A DNA stretch of 64,000 nucleotides, taken from positions 744,001 through 808,000 of the forward strand of contig CAKJVC010000148.1 in assembly GCA_918026815.1 (NCBI GenBank). The letters run 5' to 3'. Below the pieces are notes generated by a model. That model made no database searches and had not been told where the DNA came from. It was given only the letters and a program-made list of their open reading frames with translations. The position numbers and the translations under genes are program-made. Of the stretch, positions 45,721-58,260 are shown in pieces. This stretch comes from Chalara sp. BL73 (Eukaryota; Ascomycota; Leotiomycetes; Helotiales). Within the stretch, counting starts at the first letter, position 1; each line of letters opens with the position of its first letter.

Positions 45721-47244
45721 AGATTTGTAATATCCTCTGTTACGTAGATCGACGTTCAATGTACATAGACACTGACTCCGTTCAAGTTTCGTGCAAAAGT
45801 TGTTATATAATGGAGTGTAACCTTTGGCTTTATAACGCTTTCTACTCGTGCATCCCATTCGTCTGCTATGGTCCGAGTCTTTGAGCACATGACTGCTTTG
45901 CATCTATGATATTTGCGGGTGGATTTGAATTCATTTATTTCTTTTTGATTCTCATTTTCGGATCATGATGGTAACATGTGGAGAAAGGAAATATGGATAT
46001 CTAGGGTGTATACCAGTAACTATATTATAGCCTGCTTGCAGATAAAATCACACTTTCTAGCAACTGCAAGTCCTTTTTTAGCAGCGCCTCCATTGTACAG
46101 ATTTCAACAGATTTCATAATGAAGTTTTCGTTCGTCCTGAGTGTGTTGTGTGTTTGGTAGTTTGTCACTTGTAATCCAGTTCTTCCCATGATGTTGTATA
46201 GTCTTAGCTTTGCGGCTTGTTTCTTTCGATCAAACTGCCCTCAATTTGAGCATAATTCATAAATGGGCTTTGCAAAGGCAGCCCGGATGGCTGACCTGTG
46301 TTTGGCAATCCTAGATGAATTGAGATATTGTGGAGTGTGAAGAGCGTGACCAATTCTAGATTTCAAACCTAGCATAGCAATAAAACTTCTCATCCTATAT
46401 TCTTGTTTTCATAGCAAATCATAAAAGAACAAGCACAAGAGGTTACTGGAGTTCAAGGTAAGCCCTAAAGACTACGCTGGGACCAGTCCTAGTCAATCAG
46501 TCATATAATCATCAGACTTCTGCAACCCGCCCGAAGGCGAGCAGAAATCGGTCTGAATAAGTTTAATGCCCATGCTTTTAGGTTATTTTGACTGTCAGAT
46601 CGCGCATAGCAATCCCCGGTAGTACTTAAGTTTACATGAATTCTCATCGAACCACACCAGCCACGCACTCTGGCTTCTAAGGTTGCAAGAACGGGATTGA
46701 AGCAAATAGAAGTGCACAGTATACGCTTAATCCCAATGCTGCCTGGATAATAAGGAGGTTATCATTATCGTGGTAAATATTTGGTAATTTACATCTTGCA
46801 TGCACTTGGAGGAGCACGCGTGGAAGCAGTAATGCCACAAGGGCATCGGCCGTAGGACTTTTTTAACATGCAAGTCCTGATGATATGGGTCATTCGGCGC
46901 TATAAGCTTCCCACAAATCGACAAATCACCGTGCAGGCCGACGTCGATCCCGCTAAAAGTGGCCCGCCAATAGTCCGAAAAGAGGATGGTCCATTGTGAG
47001 GCTGAATGAGGCGTAACAGATTCGGTGACAATAAAGCTGCCAGAATATCTTCGATGACTGCGACGTGTCTAGGTTGCAAGTCATGATTTTCCTTCTTTTC
47101 AGGTGACGACCTCTCTACCTCAATGCCGCGTTGTTGATGTTGAGGATCCTCACAAAGAACAATCTATGTGAGGGACCACTGGTCGGGTGGTCAAAGCGGC
47201 TTGAGTTCGTGCCCCACAGCTAAGCTACAACCCTAAAGTCGGTC
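45721..47244. other. Intergenic
   Basis: About 1.5 kb with no supported gene. I looked for NB-ARC or NACHT exons upstream of the TPR gene and saw none: no long open frame exists here on the plus strand. Confidence 0.5.
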
Positions 47245-50200
47245 ATGTCAGCGACTTCGGCAAGACATAGTCCCATTGGTACCCTACCCCTAAGAAATAC
47301 GAGGGAAGAAGGGATTTGACTTTTAGCAGTCACGTTACATGGGAGTCAAGACGACGTTAGGAGCCCTGCGCGCTCTCTAAGAAGCTCATTCAGCTCGCCA
47401 GAAGCTGAGATTACATTCTTCGAAGCGGAAGTAGAAAGATTAAAAGTCCTCCCAGACAATCCCCATAGGTTTTTTAATGCTCTATTGATTCTAGCAAATG
47501 CATACCTCACAGTTGAGCGATTCGAAGATGCAGAGCCGCTTCTTCTCCGCGTCCGAGAACAGATGGTGAAGCTGTGGGGTTGGGGTCATATATGTACTCA
47601 GAGCTGTGTGACAAGCCTGACAAAACTATTTGTGTCCAAAGATAATCTTGACGATGCCCAGACGCTTTACACGGAAGCACTGAAAGGCACACGGCGAGCG
47701 GTTGGATCCGAGCATCCTTGGACATCGCAATTGCAAAATAACAATGCCTGCTTCTGCATCAAAAGGAATGACTTAAGCACTGCAGAGACCCTGCTTCGTC
47801 AAGCTTTGCGGGCAAAATCAACTGTCTTTGGTCTCAATCATGGGAACACTTTGAAAACTAAGTGTAATTTAGCATTAGTGTCATATCTCTCAGACGGAGC
47901 CTCAGCAGCTCTAGAAGCTGAGCTTCTATCGATCCTTGCTGGCTTAAAGGAGGCATGGGGCGAGAACAACGGTGAAACCAAAGCTGTTGCAAAGCAACTT
48001 ATTAGTCTTTACTTTGAGACCGAGAATGCTGCAGCCGGTCATCAACTCTGTAGAGAATTGAGGCTAGACCGTAAGTTTTTGAACGTTATTCCGTATCTCA
48101 ATACATCCTCTCGAGACGAATAATTTTTGTCAAGACTCAAGGAAGAACGTCGACAATGCTTGTCTCGGTGTTACCTGGTTCAGATCTTTCATCGATAAGA
48201 TTGTGGATTTTTTTTACGTGCATAGAACCCTTCTAAAAACAAATCTAGCTTCGATCAAGAATGAGATATGTATAACGCACCCAGACCACTACATTCCTCT
48301 TCCAGGGAAAATTCGAGATCGACGAAACGAATCGACCCCTCAAAAGCTCAACGAAATTTTGTCGATAATTGGGCCTGAATACGGAAAAGACGCCGTGAAA
48401 GCCCTTAGTTGGACGCGCGAAAAGATTATGAAGTGGACGGGGATAGGCGTCACAGAGTTTGCAGATCTAATTGGAGTACCCAGAATTTTTGACTGGGGTA
48501 ATCTTACTGATGCTAGAGAACTGCTGAAAGAAGCGGCTATACTAGGCCATGAAGCGACTGTTCGCATGCTGCTAGGAAAAGGAGATCAGGTCAAAGACAA
48601 AAAAGCTTTCGAAGCTGATGTTGTCCAGGCTTTGCATTATAGCTGTTTTTATGGTAATGAATGGGTAGTTAGAGCATGTTTGGAATACGTGTCTGATGTC
48701 AACGCAGCCGATGTGACAGGTCAGACGGCCTTACACAAGGCTGCCCAGCAAGGCAACGAATGGGTCGCAGCGGCGCTTCTTGAGTTTGGTGCTGATTTAG
48801 ATAAGCGGGACATTTTGGGAATTACGCCTCTCGATGCTGCGCTCGCGCAAGATAATGATGCGGTCGTTCGTTTATTCATGAAGAATCGAGGTGCTCTGAT
48901 AGCAAGCTCGAAGTCGACTACAGATGCACTTCTTGCTCCAGTCTATAGTGCTGAGGCTCCCGCTCTGGATAGGCTTACTGGCATGAATGCCACGACCGTA
49001 GATTTCTATGTCGAATTAAGTGCGGAAGGATACGAGGAGCATCGGGTCACGCAGACCGCAGTTGAGACTCTTGTTTGGGGCGAGGATTTCAGCCGTAATG
49101 ATAGCGAAAGGAGATCCAACAGCTCTCATATTTCGAGTGATTTAGTATCTGAAGCAGCTTCTGCCGAGCCGGACTTCAAATGGATTCATATCCCTGCAAA
49201 TAATGTGAGCTTTCTCCATTTAGAGCTTTGGAGTTGACTGACATCTTTAGATGATGTGGGTCGAGGTAAGCATTAGGATTACTATAGATTCGGGGCTCTC
49301 GGTATTAGAACTAACCAGTTTAATTTTCAAGGCTCTTATGGCAAAGCTCTACGCTGAACACGACAAAAAGACTGCGGCACCAGATTTGATGAAGCCTGAG
49401 TTATGGTCTGATAAACAGCATCGATCTGAGGAGTTCACCATGCATAGTCGGTTTATGAAACCGTCATGTCGACATATTCAAGAAGGTCAGTCCTGATAGA
49501 ATATGCCGTTACTCGTTGCTTTATTATTAATGAATACCTCATAGCTAATGCTCCACGTGAAAACATTGTGCTCTTTGTGAGTCGATGTGGTTTTAGCCCG
49601 TTGAGAACTCAATTTTAACTATGATTTAGATGCCTTATATTCATTGGGAATTGGAAGATGCCAGAAATGTGATGTCTGGCCATATCAAACGTCTCCAGAA
49701 ATTATATGACGAACAAGCGAAGGAGACTGTCAAGCAATTGGCATTAGGCTATTTTATGGAACTTATGGAACTTATGAAGGAAGACAGAAAAGAGCGACCA
49801 GGCGATGTGTTATCCCCATCCACGGAGCCGGATGTCTTACTACTCGAATATTATTTATTCAATGACCCACCATTACATATCCGACGGACTTTAGATCAGT
49901 TCCATTACTATACGACAGATAATACTGATGTTCGGGACTCAGATCAAGTAATCTCAAGGTATTTGCGGAGAAAGTTTCCGGAACAGCCGGTTCCACTTGT
50001 GATGATAGACCAATTGTGGATGTGGGTGATTGATGATAGTCAGTATAGATTTCGCCTCATCTTTCAAACATTATTAGAGACTAATATCTCATAAAGAAAC
50101 TGTTGTCACGAGTTTCCCGCAACGATGGGGTGAACATGCTGCTGGTACTGACTTCAGTACCTTCATGAACACGACAGATGTTTTGGACAGTGTCCTTCGG

Positions 50201-51848
50201 TACCTCGATAGAAAATTTCGGGATCCCATAACTTCAGCATCTACCTTAGCGGAAATCATCATGACGCGATGTCTAGGATTGAGCTTCGATCGTATGGAAT
50301 GGCATCACGAACGATACCGCTATCTGGAGATATTCGAGTATTCGATAAATTATGTGGCAAGTGCGAGCGTTGAATTATCGCTGTGAAAGTTTGTCAGAAT
50401 ATTCATCTGCTAACCTCCCGCAGGCCGATGAGGAAACGAGATGCTTTAACCATTTCGCGGATCGCGGCAAAGAATCCGAGCGAGAGAAGGAGAGAAGGAA
50501 ACTCGAAGCAGAGAAAGCTAAGAAAGGAAAGGCAAAAAAAAAGGCCGACAAGAAAAGGCAGAAAAGGGAGAAGAGCAAACAAAACCAAAAAGGCAATGAT
50601 GAAACACAAGATAATGACACCGGGAATGCCGAAGACTCAAAAGCACCAGAAGTTACAAAGTCATTAGGTCCGAGCGCTCTCGGTGAGGAAGTGGAGGACA
50701 TTTTCGACATATCCCGCGAGATAGAATTGCTCAAGGAGATAAAGGATATCCGAGATGAACTGAATATCTTGCGAAATCTTTTCGATCAGCAAAAGCGCGT
50801 GCTTGAATCGTTCCGTCCAACATTTCAAGCAGAACGAGACAATATCAACGTACCTGTCCCAAAGCAGGGGTTGAATCTGCTGGCGGCGATCCAGCGACAG
50901 ATAGATATTGTAGCAACCATGGATGAAAATGCAAAACGTCCTTACAAAGCTGTGAGACCAATTCTACTGAAGATTTTTGAGATGCTGACCATTTCGTAGC
51001 TGGAGGATCTCCTGGACTTGAAGCAGAAGCAAGCGAATGTATCAGAAGCTCGCATTGCTCGAATCTCGGGCAATACCATTACAGTGTTCACTGTCGTCAC
51101 AATCATTTTTTTGCCCGCGTCTTTCATGGCTGCATTCTTGGCTTTACCTATCGCAGAATACCCCAAAACGGAAGCAACTTATCCGCTCTCTTACGCGCTC
51201 AAATACACCAGTAAGTCACTCTACGTTGCAACATTTATTCCATATTGCTTACCAGGATTCTAAGTAATCACAACTGCGGCAATGGCCGTTCCTTTTGTTA
51301 CACTCGCGTTATATGTCAATCCTTTGCTGCGCTTGTTCAAAGTGCTCATACGCACCCTCCGCAGATTCTGGAAACGACTTTTATTAATCATCAGACGAAA
51401 TTCCACGGTAATAAAAGTCGCCCGCCAGCTCAGCTGGTCAGTCTTGAAAGGCCTCGGACTCAAGGGCTGCGTCAACCTCCTACTATTTTTGGGCCATCTG
51501 ACCCTCTTTCCATTTCGCCATTGGAAAAGGATGATACAAGCCTTTCACGATTACAAACAAGCGAGGACCGCGGCGAAAGACGAAGGGATGGAGTGGAGTA
51601 AACGGCGGTTCGCGATTGGGAGATTCATTGCATGGCAACAGCGCAAACAGGCTAAAAGGCCAGCAGATCCAGAGAGGCACTTACCAGAGAGACGAAACAG
51701 GAGCCGACATAGAAGTCGAAGTAGAGGCCGAAGCAGAAGTCGACCGAGGAGTATTGAGCTTTCAAACGTTGGAGCTACCCAGCCGACTTCTGCGCATGGC
51801 TCACAGTCCATGGTTATGAGGAATGGGACAGCAGCGAGGGGAAGTTGA
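47245..51848 (+). CDS. TPR-ankyrin-CorA-like fusion membrane protein
   Basis: Eleven exons are inferred (47245-47278, 47327-48070, 48135-49204, 49251-49265, 49332-49485, 49545-49576, 49630-50038, 50097-50353, 50424-50951, 51000-51210, 51265-51848), giving about 1345 aa with every phase consistent. Order: kinesin-light-chain-like TPRs (about 60-240: FEDAEPLLLRV, LDDAQTLYTEALKG, LSTAETLLRQALR); ankyrin repeats (about 385-515: ALHYSCFYGNEWVV, GQTALHKAAQQGNEWV, GITPLDAALAQDNDAVV); a fungal CorA-like region (WIHIPANNMMWVE, IVLFMPYIHWE, VVTSFPQRWG); a Lys/Glu-rich coil; two membrane helices (about 1107-1175); an RS-rich basic tail. Where CorA has GMN after TM1, this reads ALP. Ion transport is therefore doubtful; a scaffold or sensor role is inferred. 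The 34-nt first exon and its weak GTACCC donor are the least certain part; a GC-AG option exists at 50357. Confidence 0.8.
50354..50423 (+). other. Intron with ambiguous GT or GC donor
   Basis: The exon can end after TAT with a GTGGCA donor or three bases later with GCAAGT, a classic GC donor sequence. Both keep the frame and differ by one Val. The acceptor is CCGCAG after CTAAC. Confidence 0.4.
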
Positions 51849-52637
51849 AGAATGTAGGTCGAATGCAAAGAATGACATATGACGGCTTGTGCCCTGTTGG
51901 AAGAGCAGACATGATACCAGAATATGCGAGTAGTGACGTTGCTCGAGCTACTTAAGTTGAATCTTAGCCGCTAATAAACTCATGGAATATTTAGTGAACT
52001 CATAGGAAACTCATTCGCTTCAATTGATTCCAGAAATATGTGTTGAGGCGCCATATTTGCCTTAAGCGGCTTTTGGCACCTCGCGAATAAGGAGAGGTTT
52101 ATCTAGGCTCTGACTGACGTGTACATCACACCTCAAAATACCAACGCATAAGTAGCATATTAAAATCATATGTATGGTGTGACGTGAGTATATTTCTTAT
52201 TCATGCGTTCGTCAATGCGGTTATTTAAAATTTAAGGCGACTGCTAGCATGTAGCCGTCATGTGACTACAACTCATGTATAAACGAGCTAAACGCGGGCT
52301 AATTCTGATGTCTTCGCATGAATACTGGCTGTCCAGCCGAGCTAAATTCAAAGATACGAGCCTGAGTCGTCTTCATGATCATAGTGAGTAAGAGGATCTA
52401 ATGTTTTGTATCAACAGTCACAATTCTGACTTTAACTTAATCAGATTATAATAAATGCTTGCAGCTGCAAGCGTTGACACTTATACAATAGGGAAGTTTC
52501 CAAACATCATTTCTACACTGCAAAATCACGCTGTCAAAAATCGATTGGTATCTTTGCTAAACTAACTTGCGAAACACGAAATATACAAATATTGCTAATT
52601 ACTATATGAGCGGCACCTCCTGGAGCCTCCACACCCA
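51849..52637. other. Convergent 3' intergenic region
   Basis: About 790 bp, AT-rich, between convergent genes. No gene recognised. Confidence 0.5.
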
Positions 52638-54866
52638 TTACCAGAAGAAGTTCTCCGTCACAAACCTGATCGTGTTCGTCTTGCCCAAAGTAGTCACAAC
52701 AGACCGAACTTCATCCGCCATTCCCGCCGGCCCACAAACCACCACCGTCGTGCCACCCTTCAACGCGGCAATCTCGGCCGTTAAGACCTCATTGAAATTA
52801 AATCGCGGACCGACGGACACAGAGACTTCTACGTGTCCCCATTGAGACTTTCCACCGCGCGTGGCCGTTTCGACTCCAAGCATCTGTTCTACGGATCTCA
52901 CCAGAGGAGCCGTCCGCACGCCCCAGAACAGCTTGGTCTTTCCGTAAAGAAGACCGTTTGAACCACTTATTGACGGTAGCACTCCCGTGATGCCCACGCC
53001 GCCAGCGATGCAGATCACGTTCGGGTACTGGAGGGTAGGATGAGTTGTTGGGGACGCCACTATGGACATCTGTTCCGGGCCGTATGATGCCTCCACGAGG
53101 ACTGGTATGCCTTTTCCGAATTCTGCATGTTTCATCAAATGTGCCGTTAGGCCTCCTTGCCTTCGTACATAGAACACGACACCCGGAGCTATGTCGTTTA
53201 GAACCGCCACCGATCGCGCTGCAGGTCCTGACTTCTCGATATCGTGCTCTTCAGATGGTGCGGTTCCAGCGTTCAGACTGCGAGTGGAAGAGGATGACTC
53301 CTCAGAGAAGTGATGTGATGAAATGGCAGCAACCGAGAAAGGGTGGTTCTCCCATACCCGCCATGTGAGCGTTGGGAAGTAGAGGAATGCTTGGCCTGAA
53401 ACGTCAACGTCAGGTATGTTGATCTTGAGATAGTCTTCATCGACAACTGTGACATAGGCCTTCTTGACTCCATTTTTGACCAGTCGTAAGGGTCTGGCAA
53501 ACACGCGGTCAAATCCCCAGAAGCCAAAGGCGATGATGACCCAGGTTTCATAACCCCATTGCCATTCAAAGCGGTAGTAAATATGCAATAGACAACCAAT
53601 CATGGACAAGAGTGCAAGTGCAAGATGGGTGGAGAGGAACAGCTCGTATAGCTTTCGCCGCAAGGGTAGAACTGCTAATGGCGTCATGATTGACAGAGCT
53701 AGTGTAGCAATGATGCCCCAGTACCAGTACTCCAAAGCCGCCTCGGCTGCGTGCGCATTCAGAGCGACGTAGTCTTGAAGCCAGATTACGGAGTGTAAGC
53801 ATGCTTGGAGCATGCAAATGACACCAACCCATCGGTGAACCAGTAAATAAGTCGAATAGGACCAATTAGTTACGAAGAGCAGCAAGTTATTCCGGCTAGA
53901 GAATAGAACCGCTATTGCAAGGTTGACGAAGCTGTGTAAGCCAATCCGATTCGCTAACATAAGCTTGAGTGCCTGGTTACGGTCGGAATACCACGAATTG
54001 GGCCAGAGAACAACCCAGCCAGCTGCCGAGAGGATGATGTTGATTAACCAGATATAGGCGATGAAAAGCGCCTGGCCTCTGATAGGTATGAATCCGAGAC
54101 CAAGCACGGGAACGGCATGGTATTTTCCAAAGACGGGTGGATCAATGACTGTTGCATAAAATTTGCTAACCAGAGATTGTGGTAACGGCAGAAACCTAAA
54201 CCAAGAGAAGACGATGGGAATAAGAACGCAAGTTAAAATGAGTACCAGGCTAGCTAGAGTTAGTTTTACGGCAACCAGTAGGGTCATTTAATACGCTGGG
54301 AGGCTTTGAAGTACTTACCCATATCGCTCAGCTAAGATCTCCATCGCTTCGAACCCATTATTGCCATTGGCATTCGCTAAATACGATTCCTCGTCGACCA
54401 GAGAAGTAGTATTGAGAACCTCCTCAGAGTCGACAATGGTGGTCGGTGGTTCTACCACTTTTGCAAGGGCCACTTGGTAGGAGTATTTTGGAGAGGGTTG
54501 CACAGTCTGTCGTCCCGCAACATTGAGCTGCCAGTATTTCTCAAGTTTAGAGACAGGAACGCCTTGACAGTGTGTCGAGATACACCATGCTAAGGTCTGT
54601 AGGAAGGGGTCGTTGGTAGCATAACATAAAGGGGATGGAGCTGCCATCTCCATCCCGCTACTGTGCGAATGGCCGGTACCCTCCTCGCCGTCGTCACACT
54701 CGAGCATCCATCCGGAGACAGTGCTACGACATGCATAGGCGCATCCAGGGTCATACATGGAGATTCCATAACCTATTATACCATGGCCTGGTCTTCCAGT
54801 GCTGACATGTGCGGTTGTTGGAGCCAGGAGAAGCGCCAGAACGGCAATACATCTTTTGGCAGCCAT
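52638..54866 (-). CDS. Ferric/cupric reductase (FRE family) with Cys-rich ectodomain
   Basis: Two exons (54866-54319, 54249-52638) give 719 aa. A signal peptide (to about TAHVS) precedes an extracellular domain with several Cys and a GHSHSSGMEM stretch. The intron joins AERYG to LVLILTC, the first core helix. The ferric reductase transmembrane domain carries the haem-ligand His pattern (LGLHSFVNL, LLVHRWVGV, ACLHSVIWL, LSTHLALALL). The cytosolic half has the FAD motif HPFSVAAI, the NADPH site IAGGVGITGVLP and VVVCGPAGMADEV, and the terminal F-W typical of the family. It reduces extracellular Fe(III) or Cu(II) with cytosolic NADPH for high-affinity uptake. No ferroxidase or permease partner lies in the window. 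Confidence 0.92.
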
Positions 54867-56480
54867 GATTATGGTTACTCAGGCCGTAGATCTCCAGAGA
54901 CAACAAATACTGAGAATACTGAACGATAGCTCCAGGACTGCAGAAACTCACTGACTACTTAAGCTATGTTACCATGGGCTTGGGAATACGCCACCTCCAT
55001 CGATTCATATCGCGCCAAGCTTCCAAGACTTGATAGCCCGTGTGCAGTGTGGCTTCATTGATGGTCATGTCGATTTGAAAGCTCCAAGATTCGTCGATTC
55101 GACTTTTAGGGAGGTTTCACAGGTTGAAAGTTCCGAGCTGTGGCAGCGGTCCTTAAATGCCAAGCCAGCCAATGAGCAAGTTTGAGCAAGAATACTCGGC
55201 AATGAGGTAAATTTCATATACCTGGCAGTAAATCTCCCACAAAACCCATCTTTCTGAGAATGTTAGTCAGCGCCTATTTGTCTATATTATCCGATCCGGT
55301 TAGCCGCTCTTAATATCTCCAACTACGTAACTTAGCCCAGTAACAGCCGACGGACGTTCATTGGGCATATGTATCCAGCAGTTTCTTTAGCCCAGGTTCT
55401 CCGCCCACGTGTATGACCTACGCTCCAACATTTGCAGTTTTTGGAAAATGGAACACTCCAATCATGGGGAAATCGCACAGTCAGAATATGCACCCATGCG
55501 ATGTCCAAATCTGGATGGCCGGGTCAACGACAAGAACGCTTTGAATGAATCCGTGAGGAATGCAACCAATATTACTGAACACCAAGATAGTACAAACGGT
55601 ACTGATTCCCATATACGCATGGAAGTATCAAATCATTTTCGATCCCAGACAAAACTTAATGGCTGTTCAGTTGCGCTCGCCTCGCTCTCTTACACTCTCA
55701 CGCGCTCAAGAGACACCACAGCGCTCCACTAGGTAACAATTTGGACCAAGTATATGCTGGTAGAAACGGCACGGCACAAATTGTGCGCTTTTTTTGTGCT
55801 TTTTTCTACTATAGAAATTCACGCGGGAGATTCAGGTAGAAATGGAACGTGGTCTGGCCATAGCTCCACGATGATGCCAAGGCTTACCCCACAACTTAGT
55901 CAATCCAGGCTTCAAATAGAGACGGCAATGGCATGGCCATCTGCTCTAGCTCGGCCCGGGCAAGGATGTTCCAGCCGTGCTATAGAAACTTGTAGCCGAT
56001 CGACAATGTCAGGACTTATGTGCTTAGAATCTCCATGTTAGAAATACGATTTTCATGTCCGAGATAAGAAGTTATCTTTTATATGACGATATTTGTGGCA
56101 CCTAACTTCCTGAACTGTCTCTTTTAGTCCTCGCTTGGGATCCCTTAGAATAGTACGCCTACTTTTGGTGACTCCATGAAGGTCACTCAACGAATACAAG
56201 CTGAAACTCTTTGGAGTTAATACTAGACTAAAGAAGAAAGATCGAAAGGCCACATGTCGGCCAGCGTACTTAGGGGAAGGAGTTCCCGAGCTTAAAATAC
56301 CTTACTTCGAAAGGGATAAACAGCCTCAGCGATAGAACAAGTAGTCGGCGGGCAAACCAATCAGACTTCGAAGCCGTGCGCTCTATAATGAGGGACAAAT
56401 AATTAATTCAAAATTAAAGTTATGAAATAGGTCCCCGCGTATACTTCAGCCACATTTCGTCTCCTTCAATAGAGGCATGC
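54867..56480. other. Intergenic
   Basis: The ferric reductase promoter side. A leader-like C/A-rich stretch lies at 54900-54960. Short open frames at 55409-56041 have no recognisable feature. GATA sites are expected for iron genes, but I could not assign any with confidence. Confidence 0.4.
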
Positions 56481-56880
56481 TCAATGATTCGGATAATAAA
56501 CATCATATACACAACACTCAACGCTGGCATAGGTGGACCCAGCTGCCACCGTCCTGGCATCAAGTTTAAAATCTGCTACATTAATCACGCGTAAGTCGGA
56601 GTATGTCTTAACCACGACATCCTTCATCGTGATTTGTGAGCTACTGATCTGGTACTGTTGAGAATAAGTAGAAACACCATCAGCAATCATAGCCTTCAAA
56701 TTTGCTATGATAAGAGCTTAGAGACATCTGATTTGGGATAAGGGCAGCGGCTCAATATTATGTTACAGAAAGACTTTGTACAGCGTCTATTGCTCTACGG
56801 AAGTCAATTCTCGCTTGTCGACAATTGAATTTTCCTTCATTGGTTAGAGGGTTGCAGAAAATAGGTGATGTTAGCTGTGG
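56481..56880 (-). pseudogene. Possible remnant of a small cysteine-containing protein gene
   Basis: Two minus-strand frames can be joined across a GTAACA...TTTGAAG intron (about 56702-56764). The first reads FCNPLTNEGKFNCRQA and IDFRRAIDAVQSLS; the second reads MIADGVSTYSQQYQ, VVVKTYSDLRVINVADF and ends in SVECCVYDVYYPNH. It looks protein-like, with paired Cys. No start codon or signal peptide exon was found upstream. It could be a decayed secreted protein gene or one with a missed first exon. Confidence 0.25.
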
Positions 56881-58260
56881 AAACTAAATCTGGGTTTAGG
56901 GCAGAAACGAGACACAAGGGTCACACGTCCTCTACTTTAAGGCAGTAAGGCCGTAATCTTCCTTTAAATTGAAGGCAGCTGCAAGGGTAGAGGCTGCGGG
57001 GGAGCTTAGGCATATTTGCTACTAAGCTAACATGGGATGTTTGGATATGTGATACATACAAATTCACATATATGTGCTTAAATTCCGTTAAGCGGTATAG
57101 AAATTTGATAGTGAAATCCGTCACTCGCCCGATTAAACCGGACAACCACTGCTCATCGCGGCCTATAAAATGGTGCTGCTTTTTAAAATATAATTATGTT
57201 TGGTATGAGAAAAAGGGTCGAGATAGAGATATTTATGCTTACTACTGTATCGTTTGTTTACGTCATTTGGTGAAATTGCCGAGTATGAACCTGGCAAGAT
57301 TAGATGAGGAAGGAAATAAGGGTAAGTCTTCCTTTGTGCATGACCAAATGTAGTATTGAACAAAAGCAATATACCATATTCAAATTCTAGATGGCTGCCT
57401 AGAATCAATTTTATGGGTGAGCTGCAAGTAGTTACAGATGTAAAGCAAACCTATTGGAGGGCTTTACTCATGAAATATTATATACAACAGGTCTTCCCTT
57501 TAGTAAGCAAAGATGTCAACTCATGAGAGTTGAATAGGATCGCCTCTAGTTCTTATACAAAGGCTGAGTACAAGAGAGATTTGGAGATCACATAATCACC
57601 AGGCTGGGGAGATACGTTCGATCATAGGAATAGAAAATCCATCGACTGCACAAAAAGCTAGACTCTGGGTACAGTGTCATCTTTTTTTTTGTCTATCGCG
57701 ATTTCATCAGTGTCAATAATTGTGTAAACCAAGGCTGTGCTTCGGGTGATCAGTATGTGTTGCCTTTGATTCAACCTTACGTTATTTTGTTCATGCAAGT
57801 GAGCAAATAGTTCTCTATCATTTTTGAAACCAACATGCCATAGTTTGTGGTGCCGAGAAAGTTACTTTCTGAAGTGGAAAGTGACCTTAGAGTTAGTTTA
57901 GCATAAAATTTAGTAAACAAATACTTAGCCACAAACTTATGGATGAAAAAGGAGCTTAAGCGAACGGTCGCTAAAAAGCTTGTTTGTTAACACTTAGAAT
58001 AGCCCCCAAATGTCCAAGCCGGGATGCTATTCCGCCCAGCCAATCCCTGACCGCCTGGCGCTTCCAACATAACATAACTCTCGATGAGGCACAGGAGACC
58101 CGCTACAGTAGATACTCTTCTTCTTACAAACTTATTCTTCTTCCCTTTGATTTACCATATATTTTTTCTTCTCCCCTTCAGTCGAGTGTGTTTCATTCGT
58201 TTTGGGCGCCACTTTTTCACCACCTAAAATTCAAACCGAACCTTGAGAATAGCTACCGAC
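56881..58260. other. Intergenic, ending in the CorA leader
   Basis: AT-rich without a gene. From about 58110 a strong C/T-rich leader (TTCTTCTTAC, CTTCTTCCC) precedes the CorA start. Confidence 0.45.

Noticed and set aside
47150..47240. tRNA-like GGTGGTCAAAG...GAGTTCGTGCC segment
   Set aside because: Does not fold into acceptor, anticodon and T arms with the required invariant bases.
45721..47244. Search for NB-ARC/NACHT exons to complete an NLR gene
   Set aside because: No P-loop, no long open frame on the plus strand; the TPR-ANK-CorA protein appears to lack such a domain.
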